DNA from: Prorocentrum cordatum
Taxonomy: Eukaryota > Sar > Dinophyceae > Prorocentrales > Prorocentraceae
Assembly: GCA_963575745.1 (NCBI GenBank)
Contig: CAUYUJ010001370.1
Span: 62,001 to 126,000, forward strand
Direction: 5' to 3'
Length of the DNA: 64,000 nucleotides
Shown here: one piece after another, positions 23,810 to 35,584 of the stretch
How the letters are laid out: each line of letters starts with the position of its first letter
Position numbering within the stretch: position 1 is the stretch's first letter
The notes under the pieces: model-generated
Told to the model about the DNA's origin: nothing
The model's input: only the letters and a program-made list of their open reading frames with translations
The model's database searches: none
Position numbers and translations under genes: made by a program

Positions 23810-24105
23810 CCGCCCTCCTCCTCCTCCTCCTCCTCATCCTCCTCCTCATCCTCCTGTTGCAATGCGCGGCGGTCCTCGCCACCCACAGCTGCGGCCGACG
23901 CCGTCGCAGCGCCCGTCGGCGCGGCGCATGCGCTGCTCGATGGCGGAGCGGCCAACGGCGACGACAGTCCTGCCGACGGGGAGCCTGGATGCGATGAGGT
24001 CGGCCCCTCGGCAGCGTTCCTCGCGGCGGCGGCGGCCGCTGCCGCCAAGACCTCAGGAGAGATTGCGCCGAGCAATGCCTGCAGCGCTGCAGGATCCATC
24101 TCCAA
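23810..24105 (-). CDS. Probable first exon of the unknown gene
   Basis: An ATG at 24,105 opens an Ala-rich helix ('DPAALQALLGAISPEVLAAAAA'), a Ser/Pro/Ala-rich linker and a Glu/Asp-rich end formed by a GGA repeat. A donor GCGG|GTAGGG lies at 23,810 just before a poly-G run. The phase to the next exon cannot be fixed because its acceptor is uncertain. The Glu run could partly be microsatellite read-in. Confidence 0.4.
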
Positions 24106-24304
24106 AAAATCAGCCGCGCAAACTCGGAATCGGCGCGGGACACCTAACTATGTTGTGCAGAAATCTCGCTGGCCCTGCCCAGGGCCCTGGTCGACATCAA
24201 AGCCAAAATGGCTGCGACGCCAGGGGATATTATGAAGACGGACAGAACACGTCTCAGAAAACAGGTCGGACAGAGATGGGCCTCATAATGGGCAGCGCCT
24301 CGTT

Positions 24305-24740
24305 AGGAGGGGGCTCCTAGCCAGCGCGGTGTTGGTATGAGGGGGCTCCTACCCAGCATGGTCCTGGTATGAGGGCCATCCTATCCAGCATGGTGTTGGT
24401 ATGAGGGGGCTCCTTATCCAGCATGGTGTTGGTATGAGGGGGCTCCTATCCAGCACGGTGTTGGTATGAGGGGGCTCATATACAGCATGGTGTTTGTATG
24501 AGGGGGCTCCTATCCAGCATGGTGTTTGTATGAGGGGGCTCCGATCCAACATGGTCCTGGCATGAAGGGCATCCTATCAAACACGCTCCTAATATGAGGG
24601 GGCTCCTATCCAGCATGCTGTTGACATGATGGGCCTTCTATCCAACATGGGTCGTTTTATGAGGGGCCTCATCTCCAGCATTATGTTTATATGAGGGGGC
24701 TCCTAGCCAACATGGGCCTACTATGGGGGGGCTCATACTA
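24305..24740. repeat. 32-bp minisatellite, about 13 units
   Basis: The 'tatgaggg' anchor recurs at 24,336, 24,368 and 24,400, a period of 32 bp. The unit contains TGAGGGGGCTCCTATCCAGC. Units diverge towards the right end, where 31-34-bp spacing and substitutions accumulate. Confidence 0.9.
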
Positions 24741-25044
24741 AGCACAAGGGTATAATGATGGCCTGCCAATTTGGCTGAACACTTTTACGGGGGACCTCAT
24801 GGGGCACCTGGTTGATTTTGCGAAGGACCTCATCGTGATTGCCGTCGGCAGCGGTGCGGCAAAGGTCTTGCTCTATGAAGGAGCTGATAGTTAGCACTAT
24901 CATTACATGAACGTACACATGACGGCTGGGCATTGGCTCTGAAAAAAACACAAAAACAGTCCTTGGCTTTTGACAATCACCATAATACTAAACCCACAGA
25001 CCGAGCTTGTCACAGTGATTGTGGCGAGGGTGGCGTTTGCCAGG

Positions 25045-26169
25045 TCACCTGGCCAAGTCAGCGCACAAACGGCACGCATAGAACACTTCAGGGATCGAGC
25101 ACGGAACTCTGTCTGTTGGGGCGAGTCGGCCAGTATAGCCGACCCACGCAGCAAGCCTCCTGCCACATGCGACATGCCAGCTGGACTGGCATACCGCACA
25201 CGCTACGGGCTCATAGCCTGCGAGGTTGAATTCACCACACAGCTTGCAATTGCTAGGCACAGGCAGCACAAGTGCATTTTTCCAAATCTCAATCAAGACG
25301 GGAAGGCGGTCGTCGACCTTCGGTCGGCCAGCCGCAGTAGCTTTGACAGCGCAAGTGCCGACTGCAGTCATGACGACCCGATGGCCAGCAAACGACATCG
25401 GCTTGTTCAAAGGAAGGGGCCAAATCGCCCTGAAAAACTTGTCAAGTTTGACAATGCTGCCACAACGACTATCTGCATCCCACCAGTGAACAAGTACAGG
25501 GTGCAAATCTGTAAAATCGTCATCTCCAGTCTCCGGCTGCCGAAGCACTAGTGAGAGCTCCCCCTGGTGGCCCGCAGGGAATGCAAGGTTTGCCGCGTCT
25601 GCCCAGTCAAGTGCCCGAAGCTTGCCCTGCGCACCTGGAAGCCAGTCACTGAGGATGTCCTCGAAAATGCGAGCCGTGCCCTCGTCGACTGGCGCGTCGT
25701 CGTCGTCGTCGGCCTCGATTGCGGCATCCAAAACCAGATCACGCTCAGCTTCAACATCGTCCCCAGGGTCACCGTCAGGCAACTTCTCTGGATCGACGGC
25801 ACCATCTTCCAGCAACAGCTTCACAGCCTCTCGCTCTTTCTTGTCAATCTCGTCCTGCGCAGCCTGATCAATGATATCCTCCAGTCCCTTGCCCAAGTCG
25901 TCGTCGTCGTCTTCCCCATCTACAGCTTCCTGGACCAGAAGTGCAGCGTCATCGTCTCCCGCAACGTCGCCGACATCCTCGGCGTCCTCGATGGCTGCGG
26001 CCCCACCGCCCGCTGCATGATGCTTGAAGACCCTTTTCGTGAAGGTGCAAATCGTGTTCACGTGGTCTGCATCAGCAGTGGCCACAACGCTGATCCTCTT
26101 GCTCAGCGCGTCGACGGACACATTGACCTTGAACTCGAAGAGATCGGGCGATCTCCCATAGTCGTACAC
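25045..26169 (-). CDS. Acidic protein with C-terminal PHD-like zinc finger (second exon of the transposase-like gene)
   Basis: From the acceptor GGAAG|GTG at 26,170 the frame encodes about 374 residues: a short N-terminal region, a long acidic stretch (many Asp/Glu, about 25,640-26,000), a middle globular region, and a C-terminal cysteine cluster. The cluster runs CKLC, then CAVC-QSSWH-VAC, then CSIPEVFYACRLC at about 25,060-25,248, which matches the C4HC3 order of PHD fingers. PHD fingers bind histone tails, so this could target the protein to chromatin; that is inference. Phase 0 at the acceptor matches the donor of the exon ending at 26,330, so I read them as one protein of about 1306 residues. 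It could instead start at an ATG at 26,289 as a separate ORF. Its stop lies inside a possible donor (CCAG|GTGACC), so a further 3' exon is possible. Confidence 0.6.
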   Translation of the reverse strand: MYDYGRSPDLFEFKVNVSVDALSKRISVVATADADHVNTICTFTKRVFKHHAAGGGAAAIEDAEDVGDVAGDDDAALLVQEAVDGEDDDDDLGKGLEDIIDQAAQDEIDKKEREAVKLLLEDGAVDPEKLPDGDPGDDVEAERDLVLDAAIEADDDDDAPVDEGTARIFEDILSDWLPGAQGKLRALDWADAANLAFPAGHQGELSLVLRQPETGDDDFTDLHPVLVHWWDADSRCGSIVKLDKFFRAIWPLPLNKPMSFAGHRVVMTAVGTCAVKATAAGRPKVDDRLPVLIEIWKNALVLPVPSNCKLCGEFNLAGYEPVACAVCQSSWHVACGRRLAAWVGYTGRLAPTDRVPCSIPEVFYACRLCADLAR

Positions 26170-26329
26170 CTTCCGTGGACTGCAGACACCACCGCCAGCC
26201 TGGTCCCACATTGGCCCCCGAACGATCATTGGGGGCTGGGGGTCTCGGGCCGAGACCCCCAGCCCCCAATGATCTCGATCGATGGCCAATGGGGGGGCTG
26301 TGCTGGTGTGGTGTCTAGAAGGCCACCAC
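26170..26329 (-). other. Inferred 160-nt intron built from nested inverted repeats
   Basis: The donor CGCGAG|GTGG and acceptor GGAAG|GTG are both phase 0. Inside, AGACACCAC near the donor pairs with GTGGTGTCT near the acceptor. The centre is a perfect 25+1+25-nt palindrome at 26,224-26,274 (arm GATCATTGGGGGCTGGGGGT, then CTCGG). Retained, it would put a TAG stop after four codons and separate the two coding regions. Confidence 0.55.
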
Positions 26330-29125
26330 CTCGCGATGCTGCTCTTTGAAAACGTCGTGCGACGTGAGGACCTGCAGCGGGCGCGTCAAGATAACATCGA
26401 GGGCTGGACCGAATGTCGCCTTCACCAAATACCCAACATTCCTGGACATGTCTGCGCGAACCCAGCACGTGGCGCCAGGCGCGATAACCCCCATAGCGAC
26501 AGCCCTGGATGTCCGAATCACTCCACCATCTCGCTGACTACGAGCCCACGTGGTGTTGAACGGAACAACCCACGAAACAGCAGCAGTCGTCCGCATGTCG
26601 GGGTCGATGTCCTTCAAGGCAAGTAAGAGTTCGCGGTCGGCCACAAGGTCCGTCAAGGCCGCAGGTGCTGCCCAGCGAGCTGAGTTGCTCGTGATGGACT
26701 TGACGTGGTCGACGTGATCATGAGCAACTGCGACCAAGGAAGAACACGTTGGTTGGAGATCTGACCACTTCCGCGTTTTCTTGGGGAAGGCCTTCTTGAT
26801 GTTGACTCTGGACGACAGCAGCTCCAAGCTGATGTGCTTCGATCTCAAACACTCCTCATGGAGCATCGAGTTGTAGCCCTCGCACTCCTGGGTAGTGGAT
26901 CCTAAGGACCTGGCCAACATCCGAACAAATGACCACAGTCTGGGAGGGCACGTCCCATCTGCAGATACCACCCCCAAGCAATCACTAAACAACTTTGAAA
27001 CCTTGCGGGCGTTCACCTCAAGACCCCATGGGTCTGTGTTGAGGAGCTCAGCTGCAACTTCTCGGCGAGCTTCACATCGTTCCCCAGGGGGCGACTTGCC
27101 CAGCAATAGAAGTCGAAATGGGTACTTGAGCAGAGGGTCAGCGACTCTGCGACGAAATCCAGCATGGTCCTGAAGCACCACCGCCCAGTGCATCTCAGTA
27201 AGGCGGTCTTGCAGAGTCTTGTCAGTCACAGATGCCAATAATTCGATTGCAGCGTCATCTTCCATGGTATTGTCAATTTCGTTGGCGAAGTCCTCGGCCC
27301 GCCCACACACGAGCCATGCGAGTTGTTTCCCATGGAGGTCGAGCTCTCTCTCTGAGTACACCGTGCGGATGAAGTTGTAGAAGTGCGCAAGTGGCTTCAG
27401 TGAGATCTGGTTCAAGCGCAACACGTACCAGAACAATGGATCCTCGATCACATCGCATACATCTTGCCTCCATCGGCCCATTTTCCGTCGGTGTTCAGCC
27501 TGCTCCTCGATCGCAACCTCGTTGAAGTTGAGGCCACCACCAGCGGCGTCACCGTCAGCAATGGGCAAGGCCTTTGCGGCCTCGTCAGCTTTCTTCTTCC
27601 GCAGCACCGCTGTCAGAGATGAGACTAGATTGAACCCGCCCTTGGCAACTCTGTCGATGCACTCCACCACCGACCCCCACCGCCCAGCTATGCATCTGGG
27701 CGGCGTCCGCTTGGCGTGTGCCATTGCTGACACGGCCCCGAACTCTATCTTCCACCAAGCGAATGCGTCCTTCGCAAGCTCCCGCCACACCAACATAATT
27801 TTTGCCAGTGATCCGTAGAAGCGCCATTTGATATCCCAAGACTTGAGGTACACGTCGACCAAGGAGAGGTGTTTAAGTACGATCAGCGACTGCGCGTGCG
27901 CCAGGCAGTCGTTGTCAATGAAAAGCAGTCGGGGTATAGTACTGCACGTGCGCCTCAGCTGCCGACGAGCCTTCTTCTGATCGGGGCCCCCGTCGGAGCT
28001 GTATGACATCACTAGCAATGCATTGTTATCTGGATTGCTGTTCGCCCAACTGTCGAAATCTGACCACAGGGGGCACCCGACACTGCCAAGCTGCTTCCGT
28101 ACTAAAGCGAGAGTGCCACCAGCTTTTGAATTCTCAACGGGTTGGGCGTCTGCCCACCTCGTCATCTCGACGTAGGCATCCGCCCACTTGCAGGTAGAGC
28201 AGCGCTGGGCCAGCAGAGGGTCGACGACAACGCGCGTCTGAACCTTCATCCCTTGGAGTTTCCTGCGCTGCCAGATCGAGCTGTTGGTCGCGTCGCACAT
28301 GAAGGCGACGACTGCGACGTCGACTGGCGACCCGTCTCGGGTTGGCTCCTCAGCCCAACCTTGGAGAATTGTTGCATGGAAGACCTTCGAAGCTGCCAGC
28401 AACGCCGCCCATGTGTCCACCTCGCATCTAGCGACTGTGGGACCAGAGATGTCGACTCGCTGAGAAACTCCATACGTCCAGCCTGCTACATTTGCAGCGT
28501 TCCTGAGCACACCTATTGCAAAGCGGCTGTGGGTGCGCAAGCGCTTGCCACCCTTATGCTTTTCCACACTTAATTCGTCAGGCTTCTTAAGGTCGGCCAG
28601 CTCCTTCTCCAATTTGGCGACGCGGAGCTCTAACCTTCTGTTTTGCTGTCTGAGATTCTTGAGCTCCCTCTTGGCTCTGTCCGATCGCCTCAGGGTGCGG
28701 GCGACCCCGACCCGTGGGCGACGTGGCTCAGAGACTGCTGACTGATCCATCATGGCACCATCAGCGCCACCGCGCATACTTTCGTCGTCAGACAACTCGA
28801 CAATCACAACTTCATCGGCAGCTCGGGCCTGCAGGAAGTCCAACAAGAGTGCAGACATCTTGCCCCAGTCGTCATCAGAAATACGCTCCCCTAGCTCTTG
28901 AAGAAGAGCCCACGCAATGTCCACACTATAGAACTCAGACTCTATGACGCCGTCGCGTCTGCAGAAGCGGCCCCACGCTGCATTGTTCGTGCGACTGGGG
29001 CCAACGCACTCGTCGATGATCCCGCGGATGGAGCGCCCATCCAGAACAACGTGGCCAGATCGAAGCCGAGATGCATGCTTCAAGTACCGTAAGACCCTGG
29101 CGTGTATGGAGCCTGGGTGATCCAT
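26330..29125 (-). CDS. hAT-transposase-like protein (first exon of fusion with PHD region)
   Basis: 932 codons from the ATG at 29,125 to the inferred donor. A coiled coil spans about residues 150-190 ('AKRELKNLRQQNRRLELRVAKL'). Features matching hAT-family transposases in order are an Asp in 'FMCDATNSS' (D278), the D-C-x2-H motif 'NDCLAHAQSL' (D406, C407, H410), an Arg-Trp in 'AGRWGSV' (R482, W483), and a late 'TTQECEGYNSML' that could carry the acidic residue. No BED zinc finger is evident at the N terminus. The family call is inference from motif order; a domesticated or otherwise diverged RNase H-fold transposase is equally possible. No terminal inverted repeats bounding the gene were seen, so it may be a host gene. 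Confidence 0.5.
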
Positions 29126-29149
29126 TGCGCCAAAATGGCTACACTGACT

Positions 29150-29290
29150 GGTAGGGGACCTCTTGGGGCTCTTGGGGCGAGGCCTTTTGGGCTGTTCTGG
29201 GTTGGGCCGTCCTGGAGGCCTCTTGGGCGATCTTTCGGGGCTCTTGGGGCTCTTGGGCCTTGGGCCGTTTCGGGCCGTCCCGTCCCGAAA
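29150..29290. repeat. CCAAGAGG-family block in reverse orientation
   Basis: Short-period 'cttggggctcttggggc' and 'ctcttgggc' units. This is the reverse complement of the CCCCAAGAGGCC blocks at 3.95, 6.8, 14.9, 35.4 and 52.0 kb. Confidence 0.75.
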
Positions 29291-29902
29291 AGAAGTAAAG
29301 GCGTCGGAGCTTGAAACGGTTTCTTGAAACGGTTTCGTTTGGTTCGGGCGATTGTTCTTAGTGTAGTGCAGCGCATGTGGAAGTTTGATCGGGATCGGAG
29401 TTTGAGTTTGATCCCTTGTTCCCTGTTACCCTGGCCGACCGTTCAAGCATCATATGGGCCCCATCGGCCCATCGGGGCACCATCGGCCCATCGGGGCCCA
29501 TCGGCATTGCAGCTGGCAGGTGGAGCTCGACGTGACGACAACAATCACGTAAACGGCAAACACATAGCCCCATTCAGACATGTTCATTTCTGGATCTGAG
29601 AACTACTCCGACTACTCCGAAATGAATCGGTGGAGCGCCGTGCTGGTTGAAATCGCCAGCGTGCAACTCTAACTCTGCTGTGCCCTCGGCCCGAGGCCCC
29701 CACTCTTTGGAAGGGAAAACATCTCCGTCCTTGAACTTCCTCCTCGTCTCCTCGCCTCGCCTCTGCCCTTCAACTCCTATCCCGACTTTCTTCTCTTCCT
29801 CTCTCCCTGCCCTCTCATTCCTCCTCCCTCCGCTCACTCGCCAGAGATCCCGACGGAGCACGGCGGGCCAGGCGGCTGGGCAGCAAGGCAGCTCAGCTGG
29901 CC

Positions 29903-30608
29903 TATTCACTGATCACTGTCGTCGTCGGACGTGCCGCCGGTGCCCATGCAGTCCGAGGACTCCTCGTCGGGCTCCTCGGGCGCAGGAGGCATCGGACTGA
30001 CAGACCGACAGCGAGAGCCTACCTTCTTACGTTATGGTTTTTGAAAAACAACAACAAGCACATCACCGTATGATGTGTTTGTTGCTGTTTTTCAAAAACC
30101 TTGGGTGGCATTGAAACATTGAGGTGGTGGTTGAGGTGGACGACAAGGGAAACCCTCGGCGGTCCTCGGCGTCGCCGCCGTCGCCGTCGTTCGGGCCATC
30201 CTTCATCCCCACCACCTTCTTGTCACCGTGGTCGTGACCTGACTGACCTGAAGGCGCAGCCCCCCCCGAGTCCGAGTTGTTGTCGAACGTGCCTTTGCCC
30301 TTGCCCTTGACCTTGCCGCCCTTGCCCTTGCTCTTCTTGTCGGTGTTCGGCACTGCGGGCAGCTTCTTCATGACTTCGGGAAGGGTGAAGTGCGTGCACT
30401 CCAGCAGTTTGGTGATGTACTTCTTCACCTTCATGATGTTGCGGCGCCCGAGTTTCGCCGCCTTGTTGCTCTTGACTGCCATCTGCCTGAACCTCACCGT
30501 CTGGTACTTCGACTTGAGAAGTAAGACCTGGAGCCTGTTGTTATCTAACATCAAGGCGGCGTTGCTCGCCTCGAGGTTGGCCACGCGCACGGTCAGTGTC
30601 TCATCCAT
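29903..30608 (-). CDS. Small basic coiled-coil protein, two exons (join 30608-30100, 29996-29903)
   Basis: From ATG 30,608 the frame gives a coiled coil ('VRVANLEASNAALMLDNNRL'), a basic helical region ('KSNKAAKLGRRNIMKVKKYI'), a Lys/Gly-rich stretch ('KGKGGKVKGKGKG') and a Ser/Asp/Gly-rich tail. The donor CCAAG|GTTTTT at 30,100 (phase 2) joins the acceptor CTGTCAG|TCCG at 29,996 (phase 2). This gives a 200-residue protein ending in an acidic tail (PEEPDEESSDC..) with stop TAG at 29,903. The open frame continues upstream of 30,608 to 30,803, so the start is uncertain. An alternative acceptor AGAAG|GTAG would end the protein at once. The family is not recognised. The Lys-rich composition suggests nucleic-acid binding. 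Confidence 0.5.
29997..30099 (-). other. Inferred 103-nt intron containing a 65-nt hairpin at its donor (introner-like)
   Basis: 30,036-30,100 forms a hairpin: two 30-nt arms (GGTTTTTGAAAAACARCAAC, then AARCACATCA) matching at 28 of 30 positions around a 5-nt centre CCGTA. On the coding strand one arm begins exactly at the splice donor (AAG|GTTTTT). The other arm lies 39 nt before the acceptor CTGTCAG. Confidence 0.6.
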
Positions 30609-30808
30609 CTTCTGGAGAGGTGTCCTGGTGCTGCTGCGCCGCTGCTGCGCTGGAGCGAGCAGCGGGAGATCCTGAGAGAATCCAATCTGCTCGAGCCAAG
30701 AACGGCCTCGGGCAGCCTCACTAGGCCGACGTCTGAACGAGGGGGTGGCCCAATAAACCTGACTCGAAATCAACAAACCAATGATGTTCCACCTCGGGAG
30801 CACAGCTT

Positions 30809-32230
30809 CACACGCACGGGCAGTCTTGCCTAGCTATCAACGCACATCCGTAGTTGAAAACACAAACCTTGTAGTATCCTATATATATATATATTCAAAA
30901 AAATATTCTATATTTTTAAATTTTATTTTGGAGAAAAAAAAAAAGGAGAATAAAACATGCGGCGATTTAAACGAGGTCGCGGAGAATGGGGGGGGTGAGT
31001 TTTGGAACAGGAAGGGAGGAGGGGGGAGGGCTGATGAAGGTTCTAGACAAGGTTCATAACCTGTTTTGGCCTCGCGGCCAAGGGACTTACGTTGATTAGC
31101 ATTGGAGGGCCATGTTAACGTGTTTCGAGCGAGGCTGGTCAGCGAAAGCCGCTGAGGATGGGCCGAAGGGACAAGGATGCAAGGGTAACCTTGGACAGTG
31201 GCTCATCCTTGCTGTGCGGGTTGACTGTGCCGCAGGATGGCGACGAAATCTATACGTATCCACTGCTCCCCGAGCCAGGCCCACCCCAACCCCGGCAGCG
31301 GCGTGTGCGCCATGCCTCCCTGGCCTGGCCAGGATGGCGTGCACACGGCTCCTCGGCCCAGGCAGGGCCTGGTCTGGGGACATGGATATGTATAGAGTTC
31401 GTCGACTGGTGTAGGACAGCGATGATTTTTGTTTGATTTTTATGTTTTCCTTCTGTCGGCCTCCCACCGGCTGCGCAGTGGGGCTCTGCTCCGGGGCCTC
31501 CTCGGCTGTAGGCTCGGACCGAAGAACTGTGGAACTGCACCGAGCGCTGCGGTTCATGCGCGGAGCTAACCTTAGGTCGGGCATGTCCCCCTACAGGCGA
31601 ATATGTTAGACAGAACAATCAAAAAATATAATAATGCGGGGGGGATGACGGACAAAACAAGTTCCGAATCTGCGGCTTCCGCTTCGCTGCGGCTCCGCCT
31701 GGCTCCGCCTGGCGTGGCCCTGGTCCCACTGGCCGACTCACCTCCCCCGCAGAGGAGCGGGAAATACACCCTCACGACAGGCACCCCGACAAGCGGAGCC
31801 ATTTCGTAAACGCACCCAGGGAAGGAATCGAACTGGGCAGGGCTGTTTAATAAATGCCCAGGGCCGTTTCGCAAACGCCGATTATCTGGGTCGGGGTGGT
31901 TCAATGCAAAATGGCGATTCGTAACATAATGTAGAAGGAATGCTGAACAAAACAGTTTGCGAATCTCTGGCTTCTGCTTCGCTTCGGCTCCGTCTGGCCC
32001 GTCGGCTGTCCAGGCGCGCGCCCGACGAGGGCGGGAGGGAACAAAATGTGGCTTCCTGACCCAGGGCCCATTTTCCAAATGATCATCCTGGGCGCAGCCG
32101 CGTGAACGACCCCCGAATTTCTTTATCATCATCCTGCATTGCCCCACAAGGTGGGACAACGGTGAGGAACCTTTACTGAGTGTGCAACACAAGCCGCCCA
32201 AACGACGGACTATGCCCTGCAAACGGATGG
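30809..32230. other. No gene seen; internal duplication
   Basis: An AT-rich patch lies at about 30,880-30,955. A diverged duplication links about 31,640-31,810 with about 31,930-32,030 ('cgaatctgcggcttccgcttcgctgcgg' versus 'cgaatctctggcttctgcttcgcttcgg', shown in part). The segment 31,155-31,215 resembles 9,160-9,225. No protein recognised. Confidence 0.45.
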
Positions 32231-32353
32231 CGTGCCGCTCCGAATAGAGGCGCGGAGTGCTTGGAAACGCTCGGGATGTCGACGCATGTGCCTTGGAAAT
32301 GCTTAACATGTCGCGCCGAAATATGGTGGGACAGAACCCGCGAAGTGAAACGC
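32231..32353. mobile_element. Short TIR element family 2, copy 3 (diverged)
   Basis: Starts CGTGCCGCTCCG and ends GCGAAGTGAAACGC. It shares 'aacgctcgggatgtcgac', 'catgtcgcgccgaa', 'ggtgggacagaaccc' and the trailing 'ccgaccgta' with the copies at 5161 and 8110. Confidence 0.6.
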
Positions 32354-32740
32354 GAGCCACACGTTTCCGACCGTATACGTTCTTTCCTTCTGGCTTCGCG
32401 GGACGTAGACCCCCCTGTGCGGGTGACCTGGGGGGGGCTGAGATGCCATGGTCAAGTAGAGATGAGGATCGGTTGGACGGTGCGTATCCTTCTCGTTCTT
32501 GCCGTCGCCTTCGTCGTCCTCCCCCTGCTCGCTACAAAGGAGCAGGGATCCGCAGAGGCACAACCTTTCGGAGGTCCGCGCGGATCTCTTAGATTGAAGC
32601 TTGCCCCCACCCAACCCCACCCCTCTGTTTGGTGCGCGCAGCGCGCCAGGAGCGGCGCCTGAGGCGCCGCAAGGGGGGGCCCAGCACCGATCCAAGAGAT
32701 CCACGCGGGTCTGATATGCGTATGCCGATGTGGTCTGTTG

Positions 32741-32903
32741 GCGCGCGCATTTGCGGGTAGGGGGAGGGGGGGGGGGTTCTTAGAAGGGTGCTGCTCCTCA
32801 GAAGGCGCCAGCCCTGATCTATAGATACGGCCCGCACCTCCTGAGGAGCAGGGTGTTTCCAAGAAGCCTTCCTCGCGTCCCCTGCCCCCCTCTGTGCGTG
32901 GCT
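32741..32903. repeat. Fold-back element, copy D
   Basis: Left end GCGCGCGCATTTGCGGGTAG, right end CCCCCCTCTGTGCGTGGC. Nested pairs TTCTTAGAAG / CCAAGAAGCC and GGTGCTGCTCCTCAG / CTGAGGAGCAGGGTG surround a central TCTATAGATA. Same family as 1649, 4588, 7241 and 56,535. Confidence 0.7.
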
Positions 32904-34033
32904 GAGTTTTTCGACCACAGGCCGTGGGTGAGCCGCGAGCAGCGGCCCGTGCGCACCCTTTCGCCGACGAGGGCGGGTCCGCGAGCGCCACTCGGGATCA
33001 CCGCGTCTCGCCAGATCCCACGAGTGCTGCAGCAGCGCATCTCGATGCTCAGTCGAGGCCTAGGCTGTCATGTTGCCGATCGCAGCTGTCACCCACAAGG
33101 CCGAGTGAGTATTGAAACGCTGCTCACTCGCAGCGCTCTCCCACTTCTCCTCCTGCTGCTCCTCCTCCGAAAGGCGCAGGCGCACTTCCCGAGGAACGCC
33201 TTCTCAGCGGGCCACGTCCGAGATTCGAATACTATTTCATGACCTCCTGCTTCCTGTTTCCTGATGGTGTGAGAAGTCTCCGGCTCTGGGGGTTAATCGA
33301 ACTAAACAGCCAGGTGGATGTGACCACTGGCTGTGAGAAGATGATTCCCAAGGTAAGCAGACCGACGAGAAGGGGAAGTAGGAGGGACATGGGGGCAGAC
33401 TGTAGCATGCGGCGGGGTGACAAAAATGCTGGATGGGCCCTCGGGCCTTGTTTTGGTGGCTGAGACGGGTCCTCCTTCCTTCGAGTCGCCGTAACCTCCT
33501 CCGTGCTCCTTCGTCCACGCAGAAGGCGCCTATGCGCGGTGGTCAGGGCCATCCCTGGCCCTGGCACTGTGCATGCGCCACCGTGGCCGAGGCCAGCGGG
33601 GCCTCTACACGCTCCCAGCGCCCAGTATGACCCTGTCCGGGCATGGTGGAGAGGATCGAGGATCGAGGCTCGAGGACCGAGGATCAAGAATTGAGGATCG
33701 AGGTTCGAGGATCGAGGTTCGAGGTTCGAGGATCGAGGTTCGAGGATTGAGGATCGAAGAGGTACCTTACGCGGATCCCCCGGTGGTTCTCAGGCCACGC
33801 CTCGCGCCTAAAGGCAAAAGCCTTGGGGCTCCCTGGAGAGCTCTCAGTGCGGCGGAGCTGCTGGAACCCCGCCCGGGGCCTGGAAACCTCCAAGCACCCA
33901 GAAACGCCCTCGAGAGCCTCCGAGGTCAGATGTTCCCCTCGCGAGTTCCGCTCGCGGGCAAGAGAGAAAGAGAGAAAGAGGAGGAGGAGGAGGAGGAGAA
34001 GGGAGAGGAGGAAAAGGGGGAGGAGGCGGAGGG

Positions 34034-34035
<2 letters not shown>
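32904..34035. other. No gene seen; short tandem 'gaggatcgaggttc' array
   Basis: At about 33,650-33,770 a GAGGATCGAGGTTC-type unit is tandemly repeated. The rest is GC-rich with no recognisable coding sequence. Confidence 0.5.
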
Positions 34036-35330
<1,295 letters not shown>

Positions 35331-35394
35331 CCAACGGGCCAGAGGCGTGCTAAGATCTCCGGTAACTGGTTAAGAATTCTCTAGCGCGCGCGGG

Positions 35395-35579
35395 GCGGCC
35401 CCTGGGGGTCCCCGGACGAAAAGTACCCCGGCAAGGTCCTGAGAGAGTCCCGAGAGGAGTCCCCCAGAGCGCTCCAGGAACGCTCCATGAGCGCACCAAC
35501 AGGGCTCCGAGACGTCCCCGAGAGCCCCAAGAAAGGCCAAGAGGCCCCCAAGAGGCCCCCAAGATGGTACACGAGGGGT
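35395..35579. repeat. CCAAGAGG-family block left of the Copia element
   Basis: Units such as GGCCCCCAAGAGGCCCCC run up to the element border. The same family resumes at about 51,957 on the far side, so the Copia insertion appears to have split a block of this repeat. Confidence 0.75.
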
Positions 35580-35584
35580 CCGAC

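Noticed and set aside
24733-24890. A third exon of the PHD gene encoding 'SSFIEQDLCRTAADGNHDEVLRKINQ' (ankyrin-like in look)
   Set aside because: A phase-compatible junction exists (CCAG|GTGACC to ATCAG|CTCC), but a stronger pyrimidine-rich acceptor nearby gives a stop and the segment is too short to judge. Kept only as a possibility.
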